In this document: one piece after another, positions 28,590-37,281 of the stretch | Layout: each line of letters opens with the position of its first letter | How positions within the stretch are numbered: position 1 is the stretch's first letter | Source of the DNA: Segetibacter sp. 3557_3 | GTDB lineage: Bacteria > Bacteroidota > Bacteroidia > Chitinophagales > Chitinophagaceae | Direction of reading: 5' to 3' | Length of the DNA stretch: 64,000 nucleotides | NCBI RefSeq assembly: GCF_004354985.1 | Contig: NZ_SMSK01000010.1 | Coordinates: 62,001 to 126,000 of the forward strand | Position numbers and translations under genes: made by a program | Notes under the pieces: generated by a model | Databases searched by the model: none | Told to the model about the DNA's origin: nothing | Seen by the model: only the letters and a program-made list of their open reading frames with translations

Positions 28590-30638
28590 TTAATCGACTT
28601 TAATCAGGATCGTCAGGGGCTTATTTGTGCCCGTTGATCTTTTGCTTTTGATAAACAAGTCTTTGATATCAATATCTGCAGGCTTGGTCAACTTGTGATC
28701 AAGCATATTCATACTCCAGAATTTGTATATCGAGGTTAATGGTAATGATACCTGTGTAGTAGAGGCAAGCTGGCTAACCGTTTTGGCATTAATCTCCGGG
28801 TTTTTGTAATTGTATAGTCCACGAACGGTATAGAATATCCGGTACGTTGCATTTAGATCTGGTGCACTTAGCAGGGGTTCAACAGGAGCTGTTCCTTTGC
28901 GAAATACGACTACGTTTAATGGCAATAACGCATCAGCAGGAGCCGGCAGGTAAGGCTGCTCATACCCCTCGCCTCCGGTATAGCTGGCAAACGATACCTT
29001 CATATGTGCAGGCGCGTTTTGCCTTTTGCCGGCGAAACGTTCAGAACTTAACTTTTGCGGGAACCGGTTGAACGCAAATTTTGCCGATACCACGAGTTCA
29101 TTGAGATCGGTGAGCACTTCCTGAAGGTGGCCACTTACTTGTACGTTGCCCGGGTTTGATCCGCTTCTCAGAACATATAGCAACTCTGAAAGCAAGCTAT
29201 TGATCAACCCGGCAGACACACGGTTTATGCTTCCTGCTTCACCCTTAAGATTTGCGAGGGCCTGGTTTAGTTCCTTTATACGACCGGCAAGGTTATCAGG
29301 ATACCTGTTCACATAGGCGGAGGAATTCAGGCTGTCGCTTAATTGTAGCAAACGCTCTGCTTCTTTGCTGTCCGGGGTCAGGTCAGTTGCATAAGCACGA
29401 TTAAATCCTTCGGCCTTAGCAGGAGATACCACGGGCAATTGCGGCAGTTTAGGTTTGTGGCTCAAACTAACAAACTTAACCCTCGCCAGTTCGGGATTTA
29501 ATGCAAGAAAAAGGTCTATCGCATCTATGCTGTATGCAATCCCCTGCTGCATAAGTCTGAACCCAATGTACTCCTTAACCGGAATAAGCGTATCCTTTTT
29601 TCCACCGGATGCGTATTCGTTTGCAATGTTGTCCCAGTATTCACTTTTACGCTCCGTGAACGGTATGTAAAATGAGCCAGGTTCGTTGAGCGTGATGGGA
29701 TTGGTGTTTTCATTGGTCTCGCCATATTGAAACGCTTCTACCCTGCTAAACCCTTCATTGTCTATCAACACCGGCGACGTTCGATTAAGATTTAGCGCCC
29801 GCACACGCGTGATATACCGCCGCCCGGGTTTCAACACATCGCGATACAGGTTTGCATCGAAGAGAAAAGTGGTTGATGGCAATTGGGCTTTCCTGAAGAT
29901 GTAAGGATTATTGAGCGCGTCGGTAATGGTTTGATTGTCGAGGATCTCCCGTACTTCAAATTCATAAGTAAAGGTGCGGTTCGCAAGCGCGCAACTTGCC
30001 ATCGGGGGTGTCCAGGTAAAGATGGTGGTGGGTAATGGTTTTATTACCGTGATGTTAGTGTTAAGTGCAAGACTATTTATTGGTTGGGTAAACTGCGGTG
30101 CTGATGCTTTATAACAGACTTCAAACGTTGGGCAGTTTGTCGGTTGTACGCTGCGAATTTCATCGTTCGCAAAATTTCTTACTTCTATGCAGAGCTGGTA
30201 CCTGCCTTCAGGAACCTTATAATTAATGCCATCCCGAAGATCGTTGAAACTGATCCCGCTTACGACAACGTCAGCCTCGCGAAAATTGCCGAAGGCCTCA
30301 GAGAGCACCCTGTTGTTGACAATAAACGGTTGACCCGGTGGAAGCGTGATCGGTGCAGCCGGACGATACTTTTCATTTAGCCTGATGGTAATTTCAGGCA
30401 GCGGAAAGATTCTCCTCAGCGAACCAAGCAAACGGACCTGGGCCGGCGGATTGTTCGCCGGATTGGTTAACGTAACGAAAATACCACGCCCTGCATTTGA
30501 CAATGCTTGGTTGATAAACAGGTCAATAGGTGGATTCACCGACGTTGTAACGACAATGTTTTGCTGTGCAATGCCAACCTGTACCATAGCAGGAAAAACC
30601 AGTATGGTCAATATCACGATGATCGTTGCCTTTCTCAT
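28590..30638 (-). CDS. TANFOR-like secreted surface protein
   Basis: 682 residues from the ATG at 30638, chosen because MRKATIIVILTILVFPAMVQ is a good signal peptide and a further upstream start (30683) would overlap the preceding gene. The N-terminal part (TSVNPPIDLFINQALSNAGR and VTLTNPANNPPAQVRLLGSL) has the layout of the TANFOR domain, beta-rich and found at the N-terminus of large Bacteroidota surface proteins. A fibronectin-III-like part follows (TTIFTWTPPMAS, YEFEVREI), then a helical segment around residues 420-520. Function unknown; probably cell surface, working with the barrel encoded 16 bp upstream. Named from pattern only. Confidence 0.65.
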   Translation of the reverse strand: MRKATIIVILTILVFPAMVQVGIAQQNIVVTTSVNPPIDLFINQALSNAGRGIFVTLTNPANNPPAQVRLLGSLRRIFPLPEITIRLNEKYRPAAPITLPPGQPFIVNNRVLSEAFGNFREADVVVSGISFNDLRDGINYKVPEGRYQLCIEVRNFANDEIRSVQPTNCPTFEVCYKASAPQFTQPINSLALNTNITVIKPLPTTIFTWTPPMASCALANRTFTYEFEVREILDNQTITDALNNPYIFRKAQLPSTTFLFDANLYRDVLKPGRRYITRVRALNLNRTSPVLIDNEGFSRVEAFQYGETNENTNPITLNEPGSFYIPFTERKSEYWDNIANEYASGGKKDTLIPVKEYIGFRLMQQGIAYSIDAIDLFLALNPELARVKFVSLSHKPKLPQLPVVSPAKAEGFNRAYATDLTPDSKEAERLLQLSDSLNSSAYVNRYPDNLAGRIKELNQALANLKGEAGSINRVSAGLINSLLSELLYVLRSGSNPGNVQVSGHLQEVLTDLNELVVSAKFAFNRFPQKLSSERFAGKRQNAPAHMKVSFASYTGGEGYEQPYLPAPADALLPLNVVVFRKGTAPVEPLLSAPDLNATYRIFYTVRGLYNYKNPEINAKTVSQLASTTQVSLPLTSIYKFWSMNMLDHKLTKPADIDIKDLFIKSKRSTGTNKPLTILIKVD

Positions 30639-30654
30639 TTGTTTGCACGAAGCT

Positions 30655-32385
30655 TTAAAAATAATAGTTGTAAGATATACCACTTGCCAGGTTCCTTGAA
30701 ACTACGGCAGACGGAATAGAACCATATACCCTTGCATTAAATAAATTGGGTGGCGTATAAACATAGTTTGCAAAAACGTTGATCGCATGTTTTTTGGCCT
30801 GGTAACCCGTAGATAGTGAATAAGTAATGTTTCGTTGTGTACTGCCGATATCCAGGCTGTTGATCAGGTAGCCAATATTTCCTTCTACATTAAGATTCCT
30901 GTTTTTTAGAAATTGTGCCGAAGTTCCCACTGTTGCACCATAGGAGGTGTATTCGCTGAACGACTGCTTGTAATTCGAATAGATCCCGTTTATCGAAAAG
31001 CTGTAGGGCTTATTTACCAGGCTTAACGTATAGTTCAGTGAAGATGACAAGTTTGTGGTGTTTCCTAGCGGACCAGAAAATTGGTTTTGGTCTTTTAAGG
31101 TGGAGTAATTAACATTGGCCGACACAAAATGAAGCTTGTTTCCCTTTGTGATATTGTAAGAAGGGTTGATATTGAATTGCGAACTTTTTTGTTCGAGTCG
31201 AAAGGAATCTTTCACCGGCAGCTTTCCACCCTTCTGCCTGAAGTCGTAGCCCGAGTAGCTAACATTTAAACTGGTATGTTGATCGAGCATCGTGTAAACG
31301 CTTATGCTGCCCAGTTGGGTTTGCAATTCACTAAGCAGGTTTTTATTCAGGTTGTTGTGCTGGGTGCTAAGGTTTGTATTAACGGTAGCCTTTCCGTTTG
31401 CTATCGTAAAATAATTCGACCAGGATACCAGTTCTATATCATTCACCAGGTATGGGGTTCCAAGGGACCTGAAATCCGGTTGAACCCTGCGATAACCGAT
31501 GTTACTGTTAAAGCCCTTGAAGTTAAAGGTTAAAGACGACTGCCCCGCAAAGCTCGCCAGCGAACTTGCATTTACATTAATAAAGTTCCCAAGGCTTTTC
31601 CGTACGATCTTATCGTAAGCGTTGAAGTTGCTGGAGTCAATATCCAGGCTTGTGAACGATAAATCTCTTGTGATGCCGCTAAGTGCACCGTCTGCAGTGA
31701 ACACAACTTTCTTAAACAGCGTAATCTTCATAGCCCCTCCTACAACTGAATTTTCCTGTGCGGGCAGTGAGTTGTTTTTTGCAAACGCAGTAGTGCTATC
31801 GTCTTTTGCATGAAAGTACATGAGGTCGAAATAATTTGAAGTGCTGCCAACACCTACTTTAACGCCATAACCGGTTCGCGAATATTGCGGCATCCGGTAA
31901 TTATTGCTGTCTTCAAATTCGGAGATTGCCTTGTTGAGACCACCGTAAAATGCTGCAAAACGAAACAGCTTAGGATTGAGTTCGATGCCAACTCCGCGAA
32001 AGCTTTGGTTTTCGAAAATCAGTGGTGAGAAAGGTATGGTGCGATAGCCCAGGTGAACCTTCGCCCACTTGTAAGTCGGGCTTATTCCCATTTGAAAATA
32101 CGGCTTAAGATTGCTCTTGCTGTATTGATTGATCACGAGGGAGATTGGCATAGAAAACTCACCCGTTTTTGCAATCATACTTCCGTAAACGTTCCATGCA
32201 AACGGCGGACGGGTAAAGTTGCGTTCATTGCTGGTATAGTCGCCTTCGTTGGATTTATAGAAGTTCGCGGATGTGCCTATGCTGCCGATTATGCTAAATG
32301 GTTTTGGCTGATTTGGCTGGGTTACATCCTGGGCATAGCTGGAGGAAAATGCCGGGATGGTTAAAAGGCAAACCAATGTTTTCAT
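30655..32385 (-). CDS. Outer membrane beta-barrel protein paired with the TANFOR-like protein
   Basis: 576 residues from ATG 32385 (a start three codons earlier is possible). Signal peptide MKTLVCLLTIPAFSSSYAQ. The rest is a run of alternating beta strands with the typical aromatic pattern of large barrels (FQMGISPTYKWAKVHLGYRT, LNVSYSGYDFRQKGG, NINPSYNITKGNKLHFVSAN) and ends ASGISYNYYF with a C-terminal Phe. Probably a barrel of 20 or more strands with unknown substrate. It is the first gene of a two-gene unit with the TANFOR-like protein, separated by 16 bp; a shared surface-export or attachment role is inference. Confidence 0.75.
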   Translation of the reverse strand: MKTLVCLLTIPAFSSSYAQDVTQPNQPKPFSIIGSIGTSANFYKSNEGDYTSNERNFTRPPFAWNVYGSMIAKTGEFSMPISLVINQYSKSNLKPYFQMGISPTYKWAKVHLGYRTIPFSPLIFENQSFRGVGIELNPKLFRFAAFYGGLNKAISEFEDSNNYRMPQYSRTGYGVKVGVGSTSNYFDLMYFHAKDDSTTAFAKNNSLPAQENSVVGGAMKITLFKKVVFTADGALSGITRDLSFTSLDIDSSNFNAYDKIVRKSLGNFINVNASSLASFAGQSSLTFNFKGFNSNIGYRRVQPDFRSLGTPYLVNDIELVSWSNYFTIANGKATVNTNLSTQHNNLNKNLLSELQTQLGSISVYTMLDQHTSLNVSYSGYDFRQKGGKLPVKDSFRLEQKSSQFNINPSYNITKGNKLHFVSANVNYSTLKDQNQFSGPLGNTTNLSSSLNYTLSLVNKPYSFSINGIYSNYKQSFSEYTSYGATVGTSAQFLKNRNLNVEGNIGYLINSLDIGSTQRNITYSLSTGYQAKKHAINVFANYVYTPPNLFNARVYGSIPSAVVSRNLASGISYNYYF

Positions 32386-32639
32386 GAAATCCATGGATCA
32401 AGTGTTTCTTTTGCTGTTCTGATAACCGGGCTTTTTATCGTATATGGATTAACAGGTACCATCACCTACTATGTAAACACAGGGTAGTAACGGATGGTCT
32501 GGTAAAGTAGGGAGAAATTGATGTAAATGCAAGCAAATGTTAAAATGACCCAACAAATACATTTAAATGTTTACGGGCTTAAATTTCTGCATATCAGTTT
32601 GCTGGTCAGCCAGCAGCACCCACTGCCGCCATAGAGATA

Positions 32640-32755
32640 TGCGGTACAAGGGAGTGACACCCGTCCGAACGGAGTTCATCCGGGCGGGCAACGATGTTCA
32701 GTAGCATTCCCCCAGCCTGTACCAAAAAAATGTACTTACAGAATTGTCGCACAAG
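32640..32755. repeat. MITE-like dispersed repeat copy
   Basis: GCGGTACAAGGGAGTGACAC, CCGTCCGAACGG, CATCCGGGCGGGCAACGATG, CAGTAGCATTCC and CCAAAAAAATGTACTTAC occur in the same order as in the element at 2451-2635, but without the central insertion. The right end (GTACTTACAGAATTGTC) resembles the family terminus, the left end is unclear. Confidence 0.7.
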
Positions 32756-32818
32756 CATATCGGGTTACTGCATGCTTTAAGGATGAGCAACCATTACCTG
32801 CACTTAAGCCTGAACCTT

Positions 32819-32826
32819 TACATTTG
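32819..32826 (+). promoter_or_regulatory. Putative -7 promoter box of truB
   Basis: TACATTTG, a perfect TAnnTTTG match, 14 bp upstream of the TTG start at 32841. The implied leader is very short (under 10 nt). It supports the TTG start, because any longer protein would begin upstream of the promoter. Confidence 0.45.
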
Positions 32827-32840
32827 CACAAATACCGAAA

Positions 32841-33524
32841 TTGGAAAAGCCGCTGAATAAATTTGAAGAAGGCCAGGTACTGCTGATTGATAAAGAACTT
32901 GATTGGACCTCGTTTGACGTAGTGCGTAAAATACGATCGCTGATCAGGATTAAGAAGGTTGGACACGCCGGAACGCTTGATCCCCTGGCATCGGGGTTGT
33001 TGATTGTTTGCACCGGCAAGTATACCAAAAAGATCAACGAATACATGGGAATGGAGAAGGAGTATACCGGGAGCATTACCCTTGGTGCCAGCACCCCTAC
33101 ATACGACCTTGAAAGTGAGCCGACCGGCTTTGGCGACATCTCGTACCTCGACGAGGAAAGGATACATGATACCACCAAACAGTTCACCGGCATAATACAA
33201 CAGGTGCCGCCAATACATTCTGCCATAAAGCAGGCCGGCAAACCAGTATACCTAATGGCACGGAAAGGTGAGGATGTAATTTTAGAACCGCGAACCATTA
33301 CCATAAGCCGTTTTGAAATCGAGCGTATTGAATTGCCCAATGTTTACTTTAAAGTGGTTTGCGGCACGGGAACATACATACGAAGCCTTGCAAACGACTA
33401 TGGAAAAGCTCTCGGATGTGGTGGCTACCTGAGTTCGCTCCGTCGCACACGTATCGGTATCTTTAGCGTAGATGATGCTCAACGGGTGAGTGAATTTCAG
33501 CAAACGTTGCTGTTGGAAAGTTAG
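32841..33524 (+). CDS. truB: tRNA pseudouridine(55) synthase
   Basis: 227 residues starting at TTG. It converts U55 of tRNA to pseudouridine in the T-loop. The catalytic motif VGHAGTLDPLASGLL carries D47. Other family blocks are KEYTGSITLGASTPTYD, IQQVPPIHSAIKQAGKPVYL and CGTGTYIRSLANDYGKALGC. The archaeal-type PUA domain is absent or reduced, as in short bacterial TruB. The TTG start is preferred because homologues begin just before FEEGQVLLIDK. Its TAG stop overlaps the stop of the convergent tamL gene (TTAG, 33521-33524). Confidence 0.95.
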   Translation: MEKPLNKFEEGQVLLIDKELDWTSFDVVRKIRSLIRIKKVGHAGTLDPLASGLLIVCTGKYTKKINEYMGMEKEYTGSITLGASTPTYDLESEPTGFGDISYLDEERIHDTTKQFTGIIQQVPPIHSAIKQAGKPVYLMARKGEDVILEPRTITISRFEIERIELPNVYFKVVCGTGTYIRSLANDYGKALGCGGYLSSLRRTRIGIFSVDDAQRVSEFQQTLLLES

Positions 33525-35944
33525 AACGGCAGGCCGATACCCAGTTGGATTGCATAATTGTTTCTTCTTGCAGATGGTACTGCGGAATTCGGATTCTGCA
33601 GCTCATAATTGCGCCAGGTAAAATCTGCCAGGTTAAGCCAGCCGTTGTTTTCGCGCCGTGCAGGATCCTTTAACTTAAAGCCAAGGTCGACGCGAATGAG
33701 AAAGTAATTAAAGTCTAGCCTTACCCCCGTACCCACCCCGATAGCAAGATCCCGGAGAAAACGATTGAAGGTTATTTTACTTTCGGGATTGCTCACGCTG
33801 TTTTTAAGGTTCCAGATGTTGCCGATGTCGGCAAACAGGGCGCTGTTTACTTTAACCCCGCCAATGACGGCAATGGGAAAGCGATATTCTAGGTTTGTTT
33901 CGAGTTGTATATCGCCAAACCGGTCGCGGAAGGATGTAGAGGTATCGCTGATAACGGATGAACCAAGACCTAACTGCCGCACCTGCCAGGCGCGCATGCT
34001 GTTTGGCCCACCGGCAATAAATTGTTTAAAGAAAGGCAGTGACTGGCCAAGAACCGGATCGTTGCTGTAGTTGTAACCGATGCCTCCGAACAACCGGTAT
34101 GCGAAAGCTGTTTTTCGAAATGGACGCAACTGCCTGAACTCCCCTTCCGCTTTCAGGTAACGATATAACTTTTTATTCAAACCCAGCAATGCACCCGCAA
34201 TTGCGCCTGCTTCCTCGCCAAACAACCGGATATAATTGGTTACATCGGGATTGGCTGTTCCCGGGAAAATCTTATTGTAAGTGAGGTTTTGACTAACTAC
34301 ATAACCGGTATTGAACGCGGTTCGAAGAAACGGGTTGTCGATAAAAGCTTTTGTAAGTAAACGGAGTGTATCGAGTGTGTACAGCTCAACATTTAGCAGG
34401 CGGTACGACCAAAGATTGGTCTTTCTTTTCCATTCGTAACCCCACGAGCCTACTACCGTTCTTAAGCGGTAAAAGTTCCGGCGTTCGGTATAACCTGCAC
34501 TAAAGCTTACCAGTGTTTTATAATCGTCGAGCCGCTTAAGGCGGTTCAGGCGTATGGGTGTGAGAAACTGCGGAATGCTGTAAGTACGCGACAAACTTGC
34601 CTGGAAGGTTTGCAGGGGGATGGTATCGGAAAAGGATATTTCGATACCGGTACGCAAAGCTGTACTCGCCTGTATGGACTCTTTCCAAACATTCCTGTTC
34701 CGGATGGTGGTGTTGTTACCAATACCCAGCAGGTTACCCGTTGAGATGGTTCCACTGTTACGACTGATTTCAAAGTCGCTACCGAATGAATACTTTTTTG
34801 CAGGGGTGAGTAAAAAATGGAAGTCGAGCAAAGGCACCGTATCGAAGTAGGTGGCAGCGGTGGCAGTTTCGTTTTCACGAACGGTTACGCTGTCAACATA
34901 CGGACGTGTTCTTACATCAACCTGGCTCCATGCGCCAAGTTGGTTTAGGGAATTGATTGTTTTATAAAACTTCTCTTCATTGTACAAAACGCCACGCCTG
35001 AGATAAGTGTGCTCGCGCAAAGGCTTCATATGGCTATAACCTGCATTTTGATGCGAGGTGACTTCACGCCGGGTAAAAACCATGCTGTATGGTTTAATCA
35101 ATACCGAGTCGGCCAGTTCGTTTGCACCGGTTTCGGGATAGTAGTGGATATTACCGATCCGGAATTTTGTAAAGCTATTCGAGTCGGCAGTATTCTTTTG
35201 TTTGATGATAACGTCTACTGTTGGATCAAGCCGCCGCTTCTGGTTTGCTTCGGCTATAATCCGTGCCTGTTCAAAAGGATCAAGCGTAAGCTGAAGCAGG
35301 GTTACATCGGTAGTATCAATTTCAGCATAAAGGTTTTCCCGCGTAAAATGGAAGTAGCCGTTTTGCCTGAATAGGGCCACCAAACGGTCGAGCTCCGAAG
35401 CAACAAGTTGTTTTGAAAATGGCTTATTGCTGCCGAGCAACGATTGTTTGCTGTTTTCCATAGCAAGCTTTCTTAACTCGGGGTGCATCAGTGTATCAAA
35501 AGCAAATGAGTCGATCCGGAGGCTTTTACCAAGGGTGATGTTCATCAACACCGTTTTACGAACCTGGTCATTAACCGTATCTGGTTCAACAGGCACCTCG
35601 GAGATGATGGCATTGTAGTAACCCTGGGAGTTGAGGTAAGAATTCATGAAGGCAATGCTGCGCACAATTCCCGCACTGTCGTACACGGGCGGGTTCCTGA
35701 TAACGGTTCTTACACCCAGCTGGGTGATACTCTTTACCTTTATGCTGTCGTCCCAATAACCATCAAGCTCCGATTGAAGGCGCTTTTTTTCGTCTTTCGA
35801 CGGAACACCCTGAACGGTAATTTTATTGTCGAAAACAAAGGGAACATCGCGGGGATAATTCTTAACCACTGTACACGATCCCAGTATCATCATAACCATT
35901 AAAGCCGCTAAAATGGTGTGAGATACAGGGCTTTGTGTGAACAT
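33521..35944 (-). CDS. tamL: BamA/TamA-family outer membrane lipoprotein TamL
   Basis: 807 residues from ATG 35944. The longer frame to 35986 is rejected because a perfect -7 box lies inside it. Signal MFTQSPVSHTILAALMVMMI with lipobox ILGSC, then periplasmic POTRA-like repeats (about 35-380: ITVQGVPSKDEKKRLQSELD, FRIGNIHYYPE) and a C-terminal D15/BamA barrel (about 390-807) with the conserved FIAGGPNSMRAWQVRQLGLG region and a C-terminal Phe (GIGLPF). A lipid-anchored BamA paralogue is characteristic of Bacteroidota, where TamL works with TamB in envelope assembly. tamB is not adjacent. It is transcribed divergently from the trmH-family gene with only 9 bp between start codons. Confidence 0.85.
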   Translation of the reverse strand: MFTQSPVSHTILAALMVMMILGSCTVVKNYPRDVPFVFDNKITVQGVPSKDEKKRLQSELDGYWDDSIKVKSITQLGVRTVIRNPPVYDSAGIVRSIAFMNSYLNSQGYYNAIISEVPVEPDTVNDQVRKTVLMNITLGKSLRIDSFAFDTLMHPELRKLAMENSKQSLLGSNKPFSKQLVASELDRLVALFRQNGYFHFTRENLYAEIDTTDVTLLQLTLDPFEQARIIAEANQKRRLDPTVDVIIKQKNTADSNSFTKFRIGNIHYYPETGANELADSVLIKPYSMVFTRREVTSHQNAGYSHMKPLREHTYLRRGVLYNEEKFYKTINSLNQLGAWSQVDVRTRPYVDSVTVRENETATAATYFDTVPLLDFHFLLTPAKKYSFGSDFEISRNSGTISTGNLLGIGNNTTIRNRNVWKESIQASTALRTGIEISFSDTIPLQTFQASLSRTYSIPQFLTPIRLNRLKRLDDYKTLVSFSAGYTERRNFYRLRTVVGSWGYEWKRKTNLWSYRLLNVELYTLDTLRLLTKAFIDNPFLRTAFNTGYVVSQNLTYNKIFPGTANPDVTNYIRLFGEEAGAIAGALLGLNKKLYRYLKAEGEFRQLRPFRKTAFAYRLFGGIGYNYSNDPVLGQSLPFFKQFIAGGPNSMRAWQVRQLGLGSSVISDTSTSFRDRFGDIQLETNLEYRFPIAVIGGVKVNSALFADIGNIWNLKNSVSNPESKITFNRFLRDLAIGVGTGVRLDFNYFLIRVDLGFKLKDPARRENNGWLNLADFTWRNYELQNPNSAVPSARRNNYAIQLGIGLPF

Positions 35945-35953
35945 ATTTGTTTT

Positions 35954-36682
35954 ATGCTGAGTAAAAATGAAGGCAAATATATCCAATCTTTATGCCATAA
36001 AAAACAACGCGACCAGGAGGGCCTGTTTATTGCCGAGGGCCCAAAACTCGTTGCTGAGCTGCTTTCGAGCAATATGGAGGTGGTAGGGCTTTATGGAACG
36101 GCAGAATTCTTCGGGCAACACCCCGCTATTGATGTAAAAACAACCATCATCAGCACCGACGAGCTTTCGCGCATCAGCAACCTGCAAACCCCCAACCAGG
36201 TGCTGGCTATAGTAAAGCAAAGGCAGCATTTAACCGAACCTACATTAACCGGCAGGCTTACGCTTGTACTCGATGCCATCCAGGATCCGGGTAACCTCGG
36301 CACCATCATTCGTATTGCCGACTGGTTTGGCATAACCCAGGTTGTTGCCGGGTTGGAGACTGCCGACATTTACAACCCCAAAGTTGTACAGGCGAGTATG
36401 GGGAGTATATGCCGGGTAGGTGTATGGTACGAGGATTTGTTGCAGTGGTTACCCTCCGTAAAGGTGCCGGTTTACGGTGCCCTGCTCGATGGCGAAAGTA
36501 TTTACGGGCTCACCAGGGCTACGGAGGGCGTGCTGTTGATCGGCAATGAAGGAAAAGGCATTCATGAGGCGCTAAAGCCCTTTATCAACAGGCCGGTAAC
36601 GATCCCGCGTTTTGGTGGTGCCGAATCGCTGAATGCCGCTGTGGCAACAGGAATTATTGTGTCGCATTTAATCCGCGATTAG
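35954..36682 (+). CDS. TrmH/SpoU family RNA 2'-O-methyltransferase
   Basis: 242 residues from ATG 35954 (MLSKNEGKYIQSLCHKKQRD). N-terminal substrate-binding domain with GLFIAEGPKLVAELL, then the SPOUT knot domain: LVLDAIQDPGNLGTIIRIAD (motif 1), LLIGNEGKGIHEAL (motif 2) and IPRFGGAESLNAAVATGII (motif 3). The trefoil knot binds AdoMet and methylates ribose 2'-OH of rRNA or tRNA. The exact target (23S rRNA G2251-like or another) cannot be assigned. The upstream extension to 35918 would run through the tamL promoter/start and is rejected. Confidence 0.9.
   Translation: MLSKNEGKYIQSLCHKKQRDQEGLFIAEGPKLVAELLSSNMEVVGLYGTAEFFGQHPAIDVKTTIISTDELSRISNLQTPNQVLAIVKQRQHLTEPTLTGRLTLVLDAIQDPGNLGTIIRIADWFGITQVVAGLETADIYNPKVVQASMGSICRVGVWYEDLLQWLPSVKVPVYGALLDGESIYGLTRATEGVLLIGNEGKGIHEALKPFINRPVTIPRFGGAESLNAAVATGIIVSHLIRD
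35974..35981 (-). promoter_or_regulatory. Putative -7 promoter box of tamL
   Basis: On the minus strand TATATTTG, a perfect TAnnTTTG match, 29 bp upstream of the tamL ATG at 35944. It lies inside the first codons of the divergent trmH-family gene. On the plus strand CATATTTG (35942-35949, 7 of 8) could serve the methyltransferase. Confidence 0.5.
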
Positions 36683-36866
36683 CGGATTACGAATTAGCGG
36701 ATTGAGGATTGGTGAGGTATTGGTATTGGGGTGAAAGTTGATTGGTTGATTGGTTGATAAGTTGGGGGGGGTAGGGATTGGGTATTGAGGTATTGGGTAT
36801 TGAGTTGATAGGTTGATAAGTTGATAAGTTGACCGTTTGACAAGTTGACCATTTGATAAGTTGACT
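36683..36866 (-). repeat. Quasi-periodic array, G-poor on the minus strand
   Basis: On the minus strand it reads TCAACTTATCAACTTATCAA then CAATACCCAATACCTCAATA, a C-rich stretch around CCCCCCCAACTTATC and again CCAATACCAATACC. It is the mirror image of the array at 5878-6262, with the same two word families. It begins right after the methyltransferase stop. Confidence 0.8.
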
Positions 36867-36929
36867 CTGTATACCCTGAGCATGATTGCTCATTTACAAC
36901 GGAGCAGACGCATTTTCTACTTAGCCAAT

Positions 36930-37031
36930 ACTTGCGACACGTAACTAGGAATCTTTTTTGGACTCGACTGGAGCAATACTATTTAGCATCGTTGCGTCGC
37001 ACTCTTGTACTGATATATCTCTATTCGGCGT
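36930..37031. repeat. Remnant of MITE-like element
   Basis: AATCTTTTTTGGACTCGACT and GCATCGTTGCGTCGCACTCT followed by TGTACTGATAT. Reverse-complemented it aligns with the interior of the element at 54786-54916 (GTGCGACGCAACGAT ... GTCCAAAAAAGATT). Its terminal repeat is only weakly kept (CGTAACTAGGAATC). Confidence 0.55.
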
Positions 37032-37077
37032 TAAAACTCCTGAACACCTTTAATAACATCAACAGGCTTTCCCAGTA

Positions 37078-37270
37078 CCTCATACCACAATACCTCAATA
37101 CCCAATTCCCCGCAATTCGCAAATTCTCCCCTATACCTCAATACCCAATACCTTAATACCCAGTCCCCAATTCGCAATTCGTCAATCCGGGATTCGCTAA
37201 TTTTCGCATTACCTCAATATCCAATACCTTATATCAAATTCCCCACTTCAATTCGCTAATCCGTAATCCA
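37078..37270 (+). repeat. Quasi-periodic array, G-poor on the plus strand
   Basis: Words CCTCAATACCCAATTCCC, CAATACCTTAATACCC, CAATTCGCAATTCGTCAATC and CAATATCCAATACC on the plus strand, drifting in sequence. It fills the gap up to the stop of the histidine kinase gene. With the array at 36683-36866 it forms a pair of opposite strand bias between convergent genes. Confidence 0.75.
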
Positions 37271-37281
37271 ATAATTTGTTC

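Larger units (their letters stand above)
32386..32840. other. Divergent intergenic region with one MITE-like copy and the truB promoter
   Basis: About 455 bp between the barrel gene (minus) and truB (plus). It holds a copy of the dispersed repeat at about 32640-32755 and a -7 box at 32819-32826. Nothing else is recognised. Confidence 0.5.

Noticed and set aside
30639-30683. N-terminal extension of the TANFOR-like protein (start at 30683)
   Set aside because: It would overlap the end of the upstream barrel gene and hide the signal peptide, which begins at 30638.
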